Shown here one piece after another: positions 1 to 6,829 of a DNA stretch of 16,332 bases (positions are counted from its first letter, which is position 1; each line of letters begins with the position of its first letter). Source of the DNA: JAWXCH01 sp034440595 (GTDB lineage Bacteria; Planctomycetota; Planctomycetia; Pirellulales; JALHPA01); contig JAWXCH010000115.1 in assembly GCA_034440595.1 (NCBI GenBank), forward strand, positions 1 through 16,332, in the 5' to 3' direction. A model generated the notes under the pieces. It was given only the letters and a program-made list of their open reading frames with translations, was not told the origin of the DNA and searched no databases. Position numbers and translations under genes: made by a program.

Positions 1-158
1 CAACGAACTACGGTCGGCCACCACTTCCTCAGCCGCGCAGCCGAGGAAATGGCACAACCTATTGAACCACACCAATCGCTCAGATAGAACATACAAGGGC
101 ACGGTAGCGGCCAGCATGCTAAAGCCAGATCACACAAGCTTCGTCTAACTCCGCGTTG
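1..158. other. Edge region; possible partial ORFs, no assignable gene
   Basis: This stretch lies beyond the 3' end of bioD. On the plus strand, frame 1 is open from the window edge to a TAG at 85-87 and could be the last 28 codons of a gene convergent with bioD (it contains HHFLSRAAEEMAQP). On the minus strand, an ATG at 117-115 opens a frame that runs to the edge (MLAATVPLYVLSERLVW...), which could be the next gene in bioD's direction. Only one of these is likely to be real. The fragments are too short to choose between them or to assign a function. Confidence 0.25.
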
Positions 159-923
159 TTACTCCGTGCTATCCCAACTGTGCCTCACACTGGCAGAGCC
201 AGTGGCACACTCTCGGCTTGCCAGATCGAACCAGTTGATTCCGTGTGGCAAGCTCGTCTGGCCCGCTCGCACTTCGGCCAACAGCGGGACATCCGTGTGA
301 AGTTGTAACTCCGCGCCGTTCGCGGCAAAGCTCGGATCTGTGATTTGGTCTGGAGTGCCCGCGTGAGCAACTACTTCATTCAAAATCACGCCTGCCACCG
401 TTAATCCCCCTCGAAAACTCCTCGCCGCAATCAGTGTCTGCAGCGCCTGATTGATCGCACCGATCCGATTCGCCACTACTACGATCAAAGGGTAACCGAA
501 TTCATAGGCCAGATCTGCCACGTACTCCGTATCCCCTATCGGCGATATCAGGCCGCCGGCACCTTCGACCAGGATGATTTCGCTACGCGACTCCCAATAT
601 TGGATACCGCTACGCAATAGTTTGCAGTCGATGCTGCGACCCTCAGCACGTGCGGCCAAGTGAGGTGCCAACGGTGCCGCAAACAATTGTGGACAGACAT
701 GCCGCAGTTCGCCCGGCCGACCGGCTGCTTCCCACAGAGCCACGGCGTCTTCGCTAACCAACTGGCCGTCAATCATTTTACAGCCACTTGCTGCCGGTTT
801 ATACACACCCACGGAGTGTCCAGCCGCACGGAGTTGCCTCGCAATTAGCGCAGTAATGTACGTCTTGCCGACATTGGTATCGCTGCCGGTGATGAAAAGC
901 CCGCCGGGCCGTTTTCGTTCCAT
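159..923 (-). CDS. bioD: ATP-dependent dethiobiotin synthase BioD
   Basis: BioD makes the ureido ring of dethiobiotin from 7,8-diaminopelargonate, CO2 and ATP, the penultimate step of biotin synthesis, in the cytoplasm. The 254-residue product has the family motifs in order: P-loop GSDTNVGKT (13-21), YKPAASG (41-47) with the substrate/phosphate lysine K42, VEGAGG (119-124), and a VVVANRIGAINQ strand-loop near 150. The core aligns well with E. coli BioD as I remember it (about 225 residues). The extra length includes a C-terminal tail. Residues 238-246 are encoded by a repeat also found at 4494-4517, so the end of this protein is probably repeat-derived. The ATG at 923 lies directly before the conserved N-terminus, and I see no clear Shine-Dalgarno. 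It is divergent from aguB with about 94 bases between starts. No other bio gene is in the window. Confidence 0.95.
   Translation of the reverse strand: MERKRPGGLFITGSDTNVGKTYITALIARQLRAAGHSVGVYKPAASGCKMIDGQLVSEDAVALWEAAGRPGELRHVCPQLFAAPLAPHLAARAEGRSIDCKLLRSGIQYWESRSEIILVEGAGGLISPIGDTEYVADLAYEFGYPLIVVVANRIGAINQALQTLIAARSFRGGLTVAGVILNEVVAHAGTPDQITDPSFAANGAELQLHTDVPLLAEVRAGQTSLPHGINWFDLASRECATGSASVRHSWDSTE
188..211 (-). repeat. Short palindromic repeat inside the 3' end of bioD
   Basis: Read on the minus strand, these 24 bases are identical to 4494-4517 on the plus strand. The core is CACTGGC-TCT-GCCAGTG, a perfect 7-bp stem with a 3-nt loop. Here the element lies inside the reading frame and encodes bioD residues 238-246 (ECATGSASV). 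Two exact copies more than 4 kb apart in opposite orientation suggest a dispersed REP-like element, though two copies alone do not prove mobility. Confidence 0.75.
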
Positions 924-1017
924 GCGGCATAGCGTATCATGGAAATCCGGTGCTGAAAATGCAGTGCCAGAATCATGCTACCCAGAATCTCCTAGCAGAC
1001 GGATACCACCACGACTG

Positions 1018-1890
1018 ATGCCAGCCAAGACACGTACTACACTCGCTTTAATTCAGATGAGCTGCAGTGCCAATAAAGCCAGAAACGTGGCCAAGGCACT
1101 AGAACGCATCGACGCCGCTGCTGCCGCCGGGGCTGAGGTGATCTGCCTGCAAGAACTATTTGCCGGGCTGTATTTTTGCCAGACCGAGGATCACAGTCAG
1201 TTCGATCTGGCGGAGCCGATCCCTGGCCCGACCAGCGAGGCACTCGCTGCGGCAGCCAAGAAGCACAACGTCGTGATTGTCAGTTCCCTGTTTGAACGCC
1301 GTGCCCCCGGCTTGTATCACAACACGGCGGTGCTGTTCGACACTGATGGCTCGACTGCCGGCGTCTACCGCAAGATGCACATCCCGGACGATCCGCTCTA
1401 CTACGAGAAGTTCTACTTCACGCCCGGCGATCTTGGCTTCAAGAGTTTTGACACACAGCACGGCAAGCTCGGCACCTGCGTCTGTTGGGATCAATGGTAC
1501 CCCGAGGCGGCACGACTCACGGCGCTGGCTGGTGCACAGATTATTTTCTATCCCACGGCAATTGGTTGGTTGCTGGACGAAAAGGCCGAGTATGGTGTGA
1601 GCCAGCACAACGCCTGGGAAACGATGATGCGGTCGCATGCGATTGCCAACGGGGTGTTTGTCGCCGCAGTAAATCGGGTGGGTATCGAAGGAGGAATTGA
1701 ATTTTGGGGAGCCTCGTTCGTCTGCGATCCGAATGGGAATATCCTGGCACGAGCCTCTCACGACAAAGAAGAGACGCTACTCGTCGAATGCGACATCGAC
1801 CGGATTGATTTGGTGCGCACGCACTGGCCATTCTTGCGCGATCGCCGAATTGACGCCTACGGCGATTTGACGAAGCGGTATTTGGATTAA
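1018..1890 (+). CDS. aguB: N-carbamoylputrescine amidase AguB (carbon-nitrogen hydrolase family)
   Basis: This nitrilase-superfamily enzyme hydrolyses N-carbamoylputrescine to putrescine, CO2 and ammonia. It is the second step of the agmatine route and cytoplasmic. With the ATG at 1018 the protein has 290 residues, the usual family length. The frame is open upstream to 856, but that extension overlaps bioD and adds 54 unrelated residues, so I reject it. The catalytic triad is visible: E46 (LQELF), K119 (YRKMHIPDD) and C156 (CVCWDQWYPE). CWDQWYPEAAR, FYPTAIGW and HAIANGVFVAAVNRVG are typical of AguB rather than other nitrilases. There is no clear Shine-Dalgarno. The neighbour aguA, 123 bases downstream on the same strand, makes its substrate, which supports the assignment. 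Confidence 0.94.
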   Translation: MPAKTRTTLALIQMSCSANKARNVAKALERIDAAAAAGAEVICLQELFAGLYFCQTEDHSQFDLAEPIPGPTSEALAAAAKKHNVVIVSSLFERRAPGLYHNTAVLFDTDGSTAGVYRKMHIPDDPLYYEKFYFTPGDLGFKSFDTQHGKLGTCVCWDQWYPEAARLTALAGAQIIFYPTAIGWLLDEKAEYGVSQHNAWETMMRSHAIANGVFVAAVNRVGIEGGIEFWGASFVCDPNGNILARASHDKEETLLVECDIDRIDLVRTHWPFLRDRRIDAYGDLTKRYLD

Positions 1891-1899
1891 ATAGGACAA

Positions 1900-1966
1900 A
1901 TCAGCCGCATGGCGCTAGCCACCGGTTCTTGCCGCTCCAACCGTGGGCTAGCGCCCAACGGCTGAT
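1900..1966. repeat. REP-like imperfect palindrome between aguB and aguA
   Basis: The two arms, 1900-1925 (ATCAGCCGCATGGCGCTAGC...) and 1941-1966, are reverse complements at 21 of 26 positions and flank a 15-nt loop. The outer ATCAGCCG/CGGCTGAT and the inner GGCGCTAGCC/GGGCTAGCGCC parts pair best. It starts 10 bases after the aguB stop. From memory, sequences of this kind recur between genes in planctomycete genomes; the window holds one copy. It could stabilise or end the aguB transcript, but there is no T-tract, so I call it a repeat rather than a terminator. Confidence 0.7.
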
Positions 1967-1999
1967 ACAAGAATCACGCTAAGACTATTGGCGAACTGT

Positions 2000-2005
2000 T
2001 ATAAA
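2000..2005 (+). promoter_or_regulatory. Possible -10 element just upstream of aguA
   Basis: TATAAA ends 8 bases before the aguA ATG, and no ribosome-binding sequence lies between. If used, transcription would start at about 2012-2014, giving a nearly leaderless mRNA. No good -35 hexamer is present 16-18 bases upstream (CGCTAA at 1977-1982), so support is weak and may be chance. Confidence 0.2.
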
Positions 2006-2013
2006 CTGCCACC

Positions 2014-3045
2014 ATGCCCCCATCGACACCAAAACAACTTGGCTACCGGATGCCTGCCGAATGGGAGCCGCATGCGGCCACCTGGCTTTCCTGGCCACAT
2101 AAGCTGGAAAGCTGGCCCGGCAAATTTGAGCCGATTCCCCTCCTATACGCCGAGCTAGTCCGCACACTTTCGCGTTTTGAGCCGGTGCATATCAATGCCG
2201 GGGGGAGCAGCGTCATGCGCCAAGCGAAGGAACTGGTCGGCCACCTGCCAAACGTCTTCCTGCACGATATCCCGACCAATGATGCCTGGTGCCGCGATCA
2301 CGGCCCGACGTTTCTGGTTGGACCTGCCGGATCGCAACCGGCACTGGTGAACTGGAACTACAACGCCTGGGGAGGGAAGTACCCGCCATTCGATCTCGAC
2401 GATCAGGTGCCAACCCGGATTGCCGCGATACAGAATCGCAGGGTGTTTACGCCCAACATCTTCATGGAAGGGGGCGCGATCGATGTCAATGGTCGCGGCA
2501 CCGTACTGACCACCGAAGAGTGTCTGCTCAATCCAAATCGCAATCCGACTCTGTCCAAACAGCAAGTCGAACGGTATCTGTGCGACTATCTGGGAGTGTC
2601 GAACGTCCTCTGGCTTGGTCGCGGAATTGTTGGGGACGACACCGATGGCCACATCGACGAACTGGCACGGTTCGTGAATCCAACCACCGTGGTGGCACCG
2701 CTCGAAGAAAACCGAGATGACGAAAACTACGAACCGCTGCGCGAGAACTTTGAAAGATTACAGTCGATGCGCGATCAGGATGGCAAGCGGCTGACGGTGG
2801 TGCCGTTGCCGATGCCGGCGGCGATATTTCACGAGGATCAGCGGTTACCCGCTTGTTATTGCAACTTCTGTATTGCCAACGGCGTGGTGATCGTGCCGCA
2901 GTTTGACGACCCGGCCGATGCACAGGCCATCGAAGTGCTGCGGCCATTCTTTCCAGATCGACAGGTCATCGGCCTGCCGGCCCGCGACCTGGTCTGGGGA
3001 CTAGGGGCGTTCCACTGTATCAGTCAGCAGGAACCGGCGAATTAG
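2014..3045 (+). CDS. aguA: Agmatine deiminase AguA
   Basis: AguA is a guanidino-modifying enzyme (peptidyl-arginine deiminase fold) that hydrolyses agmatine to N-carbamoylputrescine and ammonia. The 343-residue protein has near-normal family length. Visible motifs are MPAEWEPHAATWLSWP (13-28), NDAWCRDHGPTF (89-100), MEGGAIDVNGRGT (151-163) with E152, DDTDGHIDELARF (208-220) with H213 and D215, and the C-terminal GLGAFHCISQQEP with the presumed nucleophile C335. These match the Asp/Glu/His/Asp/Cys active-site set of the family. The ATG at 2014 precedes the conserved GYRMPAEW block and no Shine-Dalgarno is seen. It follows aguB, which consumes its product. The agmatine source (arginine decarboxylase) is not in the window. 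Confidence 0.95.
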   Translation: MPPSTPKQLGYRMPAEWEPHAATWLSWPHKLESWPGKFEPIPLLYAELVRTLSRFEPVHINAGGSSVMRQAKELVGHLPNVFLHDIPTNDAWCRDHGPTFLVGPAGSQPALVNWNYNAWGGKYPPFDLDDQVPTRIAAIQNRRVFTPNIFMEGGAIDVNGRGTVLTTEECLLNPNRNPTLSKQQVERYLCDYLGVSNVLWLGRGIVGDDTDGHIDELARFVNPTTVVAPLEENRDDENYEPLRENFERLQSMRDQDGKRLTVVPLPMPAAIFHEDQRLPACYCNFCIANGVVIVPQFDDPADAQAIEVLRPFFPDRQVIGLPARDLVWGLGAFHCISQQEPAN

Positions 3046-3138
3046 GCCTAAAGCGACCACCTGCGGCAAGCTATATTTCCCTGTCAGAGCAACTATACCG
3101 GAATCAAGCCTGTTCCACTTTTTATCGCACCTTTCTTT

Positions 3139-4491
3139 ATGACCGTAGTGCCAGAACCAATTATCAGCGTTTCCGGGTTGCGTGGAGTCGTTGGAGTCAG
3201 TCTGACTCCCGATGTCGCCATTCGTTACAGCGCGGCGTTTGCCTCGACGCTGCCGCCCGGACCGATCGTCATTACGCGCGATGGCCGCACCACCGGCGAG
3301 ATGCTTGCCGCGTTGATTTCCGGCGGCCTGCAAGCTTGCGGACGCAAGGTGATCTATGCTGGAATTGCCGCGACCCCAACTACTGGTATCCTGGTCCGGT
3401 CGCACACCGCCGCCGGCGGAATTCAAATCTCGGCCAGTCACAACCCGGCCGAATACAACGGGCTGAAACTTTTCAATTCGGATGGGCGCGTCATTCCAGC
3501 CAATGCCGGGCTGGCAGTCATCGAACAATACCGCAACGCCGCGCCAGCCTGGGCGGCCTTTGATCAGATCGGCTCCCCGCGCACGCTTTCCGATTCCATC
3601 AGCCAGCACTGGCACTTGCTCAGTCAGATTGTCGACGTGCCACGAATTCGCCGCCGTCAGCTTAACGTGCTGCTGGATGCTAATCATGGAGCTGGTAGCG
3701 TTCTGGCACGGCGCATGCTGGAGGAACTCGGTTGCCGCGTAAAAATTCTTGGCGGCAACCCGAACGGGCATTTTGATCACAATCCAGAACCGACCGAAGA
3801 GAATCTGCAATCGGTCTTGAGTCGCGTAGTCGAGACCAATTCCGACATCGGTTTCTGTCAGGATCCGGACGCCGACCGACTGGCGGTGATCGACTCCGCA
3901 GGGCGTTACCTTGGCGAGGAGTACACTCTAGCGATGTGCGTGGATCATGTGCTACGACGGACCAAAGGACCAATCGTGACCAACTGCTCCACCAGCCGGA
4001 TGACTGAGGATCTGGCGGCCAAGTACGGGGTGCCGTTTTATCGATCTGCAGTTGGGGAAGCCAATGTTGTCGACAAGATGCTGGAGGTTGACGCAATCCT
4101 AGGTGGTGAAGGGAACGGCGGAGTGATCGACCCGCGAGTCGGTCTGGTGCGCGATAGCTTTGTCGGCATGGCGCTTCTGTTGGACGCGATGGTCTCGCGC
4201 GATCGCTCGATTGCACAACTGGCGGACGAACTGCCACGGTACAGCATCTGTAAGACAAAGATGTCGCTCCCGCCACAAAAACTAGCTGCCGGGCTGGCCG
4301 CGCTGAAAAAACACTTTGCCGACGCCACGACCGATACGCTGGATGGGCTGAGGCTGGACTGGCCCGGTAGCTGGCTGTTGATTCGTACCAGCAATACCGA
4401 ACCGGTGGTGCGAGCGATTGCCGAGGCCCCGTCTGCGGAACAAGCGTCGCGACTTTGCGAGCAGTCTGCTGCGGTGCTGGCGGCGGTTTAG
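3139..4491 (+). CDS. glmM: Phosphoglucosamine mutase (GlmM-type alpha-D-phosphohexomutase)
   Basis: The alpha-D-phosphohexomutase family moves a phosphate between C6 and C1 of hexose phosphates. GlmM converts glucosamine-6-P to glucosamine-1-P for UDP-GlcNAc and cell-envelope synthesis. All four family signatures are present in 450 residues: the phosphoserine loop ISASHNPAEYNG with S100, the metal loop DPDADR (D242, D244, D246), the sugar loop GEGNGG, and the phosphate-binding RTSNTEPVVR near the C-terminus. The wording SASHNPAEYNGLKLF and GEGNGGVIDP resembles archaeal-type GlmM/phosphomannomutase more than E. coli GlmM, so phosphomannomutase or phosphoglucomutase activity remains possible. 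The ATG at 3139 lies just before the conserved SVSGLRGVVG block. It is 93 bases after aguA on the same strand, probably with no functional link. Confidence 0.87.
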   Translation: MTVVPEPIISVSGLRGVVGVSLTPDVAIRYSAAFASTLPPGPIVITRDGRTTGEMLAALISGGLQACGRKVIYAGIAATPTTGILVRSHTAAGGIQISASHNPAEYNGLKLFNSDGRVIPANAGLAVIEQYRNAAPAWAAFDQIGSPRTLSDSISQHWHLLSQIVDVPRIRRRQLNVLLDANHGAGSVLARRMLEELGCRVKILGGNPNGHFDHNPEPTEENLQSVLSRVVETNSDIGFCQDPDADRLAVIDSAGRYLGEEYTLAMCVDHVLRRTKGPIVTNCSTSRMTEDLAAKYGVPFYRSAVGEANVVDKMLEVDAILGGEGNGGVIDPRVGLVRDSFVGMALLLDAMVSRDRSIAQLADELPRYSICKTKMSLPPQKLAAGLAALKKHFADATTDTLDGLRLDWPGSWLLIRTSNTEPVVRAIAEAPSAEQASRLCEQSAAVLAAV

Positions 4492-4493
4492 GA

Positions 4494-4517
4494 AGTGTGC
4501 CACTGGCTCTGCCAGTG
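4494..4517 (+). repeat. Second copy of the bioD-end palindromic repeat
   Basis: These 24 bases start 2 bases after the glmM stop codon and are identical, in opposite orientation, to 188-211. The CACTGGC-TCT-GCCAGTG hairpin could mark the 3' end of the glmM transcript. It has no T-tract. Confidence 0.75.
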
Positions 4518-4578
4518 CAAAGCAAGTGTATGGTTTGACCGCACGGAATGTTTTGATTTGCCACAAGGCAAGAAATTT

Positions 4579-4624
4579 CACCTCTCCCTCTGGGAGAGGT
4601 CGTCGCCCCAGCGACGGGTGAGGG
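4579..4624 (+). repeat. Double-hairpin intergenic repeat, short form
   Basis: The element reads CACCTCTCC, a short loop, GGAGAGGT, then CGTCGC-CCCA-GCGACG (4601-4616, a perfect 6-bp stem with a 4-nt loop), then GGTGAGGG. The same ends and second hairpin recur at 15243-15320 and 15644-15721, where the first hairpin carries a 37-nt loop instead of a minimal one. This looks like the short version of a dispersed palindromic family. Confidence 0.75.
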
Positions 4625-4733
4625 AAATGTACGATGAATTTGTGGGTATCGGGTTTGTGGCGTTTTACCGCGGCCTGATTGTGGTTTTCTGGGCATATCC
4701 GGCACTAGTGCAACTGAGGGCATGGAAAACCTA

Positions 4734-4760
4734 TTGATTCCATCCTGTCGCTGCTACAAT
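4734..4760 (+). promoter_or_regulatory. Candidate sigma70-type promoter for the coiled-coil gene
   Basis: TTGATT (4734-4739) and TACAAT (4755-4760) are separated by 15 bases, shorter than the ideal 17. If used, the start would be near 4767, giving a leader of about 170 nt that contains both hairpins described next. The support is modest because of the short spacer. Confidence 0.35.
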
Positions 4761-4777
4761 AACAGCAGCCGCTTGCG

Positions 4778-4795
4778 CGCAGGTTTCGACCTGCG
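4778..4795 (+). promoter_or_regulatory. Leader hairpin with TTCG loop
   Basis: CGCAGGT-TTCG-ACCTGCG is a perfect 7-bp inverted repeat closed by a TTCG tetraloop. It lies 145 bases before the start codon at 4941 and just downstream of the promoter candidate at 4734-4760. The function is unknown; transcript stabilisation or a regulatory leader are both possible. Confidence 0.5.
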
Positions 4796-4826
4796 GCGGA
4801 GTTACGTCGAATTTCAGAAAAATGGT

Positions 4827-4864
4827 TTAGACGCGGAATACTTTTCGGTTCCTGTGGCGTCTAA
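4827..4864 (+). promoter_or_regulatory. Second leader hairpin with two-part stem
   Basis: The outer arms TTAGACGC (4827-4834) and GCGTCTAA (4857-4864) pair perfectly. An inner GGAA/TTCC stem (4835-4838 with 4849-4852) closes a 10-nt loop, leaving a TGTG bulge on the 3' side. It lies 76 bases upstream of the start at 4941. It does not match any riboswitch I recognise. Confidence 0.5.
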
Positions 4865-4940
4865 GAGTCATAGCCACTTTCGATTCGGCTGATCAAGACG
4901 ACGGAACAGCACAGACAACGGTAAAGGGGAGATTTCAACG

Positions 4941-6722
4941 ATGGACGCAATTCAAAGGCAGGTGACAATTGCAGCTCGGCGGCTGACGCTGGAGCGGTTC
5001 GTTGGACTATTGGCCTGGTGCTGGTTTGCGGCACTGTTAGTGGCTGCCATTGCGATTGCCGTCCCTCGGTTGTATCTGATGCAAGTTGACCAGATGACCT
5101 GGAATATCTCCTGGCTGGCCGGATCCCTGACCGCCGGTTTGCTGGTGGCCGCGATCATTGCGTTCTTTACGCGGCACAACCGCATGGATGCCGCGATTGA
5201 AATCGATCGCCGTTTCAATCTTAAGGAGCGTGTCTCCAGTTCGCTATCGCTCAATCAAGAAGAAATGCAGACCGAGGCCGGGCAGGCTTTATTGCATGAT
5301 GCGACGCGCAGAGTCGAACGGTTGGATGTCGGCAGCCAGTTCCGCGTTCGCCCTCGTCGGCAGACGATACTACCGTTGATACCGGCGGCAATCCTTGGTG
5401 GCGTGCTGTTCATTCCGCTCCCAACGCAAAATCAAACCAGCGTTGCCAGCACCGCAACTCCTGAACAAATCGCCAAAGAGGTCCGTGAAAACGTTAAGCC
5501 TCTGATCAAGCAATTGGCCGAAGCCGAGAAGAAGCTGGCAGAAAAAGGATTGCAGGATGGCTCGAAACTCTTCAGAGACATGCAAGATGGACTGCGTGAG
5601 GCGGTCAAGAATCCGTTAAAAGACCCTAAGGAAATGCTGGTCAAATTGAACGACCTGCAAAAGCAAGTCGAGGAGCATCAAAAGAAGATGGGGGGCGACG
5701 AAAAAATCCGCGAGCAGCTCAAAAACCTAAAGTCCACCAAGACTGGCCCCGCCGACAAGGCGATGCAAGCGGCCAAGGAGGGTGACTTCAAGAAGGCGGC
5801 TGAGTCCATCGAAGAGCTGGCCAAGAAAATTGCTGAAGGAAAGCTCGACAAGAAGGAACAGCAAAAGCTGCAAGAACAGCTTGCCGACATCAAGAAGAAC
5901 ATGCAGCAGGCGGCCGCTGCTCACGACGCGAAAAAGAAAGAGCTGGAAGAGCAACTAAAACAGGCCGAGAAACAGGTTCAGGCGCAGGAAGATGTCGAAA
6001 AGCAGGCCAAGGATTTGGAGAAAGCCGGGGACAAGGCCGGTGCCGAGGCCATGCGAAAGCGCGCCGAGCAAGCAGCACAGAGTGCCGAGAATCTGCGTAA
6101 CCAACTCAACAAGATGAACAACCAGCAATCGCAGATGGAGCAGCTTCAGCAAATGGCGGAGTCGATGGGGCAGGCCTCGCAGGATCTGGCCCAAGGCAAA
6201 AATGCGGAGGCGGTTAAATCACTCGAAGAGCTGGCGCAGAAACTCGACGAGATGCAGATGAAAGCGGAAGACCTGCAGATGATGGAGCAGACTCTCGAAC
6301 AGATTGCCGAATGCAAAGGTGACTGTGCGGGCGAGGGTCAGGGGAATGGTGATAAGCCAGATGGCGGCGGCGATGGTGAGGGTGATTACAAAAACAAGCC
6401 GGATTCCCTAAGCAACAAGCAGAACAGTGGGACTGGCAAGGGAATTGGAAATTCGCCCGGTGGATTTGGCAAGAAACCCAATGAACTCAAGAACGCCGGT
6501 TTCCGCGATTCAAATGTCAAACAGAAACTGACCAGCGGTCGTTCGACCATCATTGGTGAGGCCGAAGGTCCAAACCAGCGCGGTCAGGTCCAACTGGAAA
6601 TTCTTCAGCAGGTGGAAGCTGCCAAGGTCGAGAACACGGAGGCCATCTCCAACCAGCGCCTTCCGCGTAATCAGCGCGACCATGCGCAGCAGTACTTCGA
6701 TTCATACAGTCCTAGAAAGTAA
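4941..6722 (+). CDS. Membrane-anchored coiled-coil protein, DUF4175-like N-terminus
   Basis: The function is unknown. The 593-residue protein has three predicted membrane segments near residues 20-42, 57-77 and 142-160. The basic loop 78-141 (containing MDAAIEIDRRFNLKERVSSS, typical of DUF4175-like proteins) should be cytoplasmic by the positive-inside rule, which puts the C-terminal part in the periplasm. Residues from about 173 to 460 are dominated by Lys, Glu, Gln and Ala and should form long coiled coils. A Gly/Asn-rich stretch follows (about 465-540), then a short ordered tail. The start has a strong Shine-Dalgarno, AGGGGAG at 4925-4931, 9 bases before the ATG. Its MORN-repeat neighbour begins 107 bases downstream on the same strand. 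A structural or scaffolding envelope role is inference only. Confidence 0.85.
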   Translation: MDAIQRQVTIAARRLTLERFVGLLAWCWFAALLVAAIAIAVPRLYLMQVDQMTWNISWLAGSLTAGLLVAAIIAFFTRHNRMDAAIEIDRRFNLKERVSSSLSLNQEEMQTEAGQALLHDATRRVERLDVGSQFRVRPRRQTILPLIPAAILGGVLFIPLPTQNQTSVASTATPEQIAKEVRENVKPLIKQLAEAEKKLAEKGLQDGSKLFRDMQDGLREAVKNPLKDPKEMLVKLNDLQKQVEEHQKKMGGDEKIREQLKNLKSTKTGPADKAMQAAKEGDFKKAAESIEELAKKIAEGKLDKKEQQKLQEQLADIKKNMQQAAAAHDAKKKELEEQLKQAEKQVQAQEDVEKQAKDLEKAGDKAGAEAMRKRAEQAAQSAENLRNQLNKMNNQQSQMEQLQQMAESMGQASQDLAQGKNAEAVKSLEELAQKLDEMQMKAEDLQMMEQTLEQIAECKGDCAGEGQGNGDKPDGGGDGEGDYKNKPDSLSNKQNSGTGKGIGNSPGGFGKKPNELKNAGFRDSNVKQKLTSGRSTIIGEAEGPNQRGQVQLEILQQVEAAKVENTEAISNQRLPRNQRDHAQQYFDSYSPRK

Positions 6723-6738
6723 CGACCCGTGGGTCGTT
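6721..6738 (+). terminator. Hairpin overlapping the stop codon of the coiled-coil gene
   Basis: AACGACCC-GT-GGGTCGTT is a perfect inverted repeat of two 8-base arms around GT, and it includes the last two bases of the TAA stop. It is followed by AAAATCG rather than a T-tract, so it is not a classic intrinsic terminator; it could protect the mRNA 3' end. A weaker AACCGG/CCGGTT pair with a T5 run follows further downstream, before the next gene. Confidence 0.4.
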
Positions 6739-6829
6739 AAAATCGCACCCACTAACCGGATTGATGGATTACCATAAAAGTATGCCGGTTCGGTTTTTGC
6801 GCATGGATCCCTACCTGGGAAGTTGAAGT

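Larger units (their letters stand above)
4492..4940. other. 449-base gene-free stretch between glmM and the coiled-coil gene
   Basis: It holds, in order, the palindromic repeat at 4494-4517, the double-hairpin repeat at 4579-4624, a weak promoter candidate at 4734-4760 and two strong hairpins at 4778-4795 and 4827-4864. An 80-codon frame at 4495-4737 exists, but both repeats lie inside it and its product looks like nothing I know, so I do not call it a gene. Confidence 0.7.

Noticed and set aside
856..1017. N-terminal extension of aguB
   Set aside because: It overlaps the start of bioD on the other strand and adds residues not found in the family. The ATG at 1018 gives the normal length.
1156..1761. 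201-codon minus-strand frame opposite aguB
   Set aside because: It lies entirely within aguB, whose catalytic triad is intact on the plus strand.
3001..3810. 269-codon minus-strand frame spanning the aguA end and glmM start
   Set aside because: It overlaps two well-supported genes and its product shows no recognisable motif.
3680..4723. 347-codon open frame on the minus strand opposite glmM
   Set aside because: The plus-strand frame encodes a complete phosphohexomutase with all catalytic motifs. The antisense product is Pro/Arg/Ser-rich and resembles no protein, and its 5' part runs through the repeat at 4579-4624.
4495..4737. 80-codon plus-strand frame after glmM
   Set aside because: Its first half is made of two dispersed repeats, its start lies inside a repeat and no ribosome-binding site is present.
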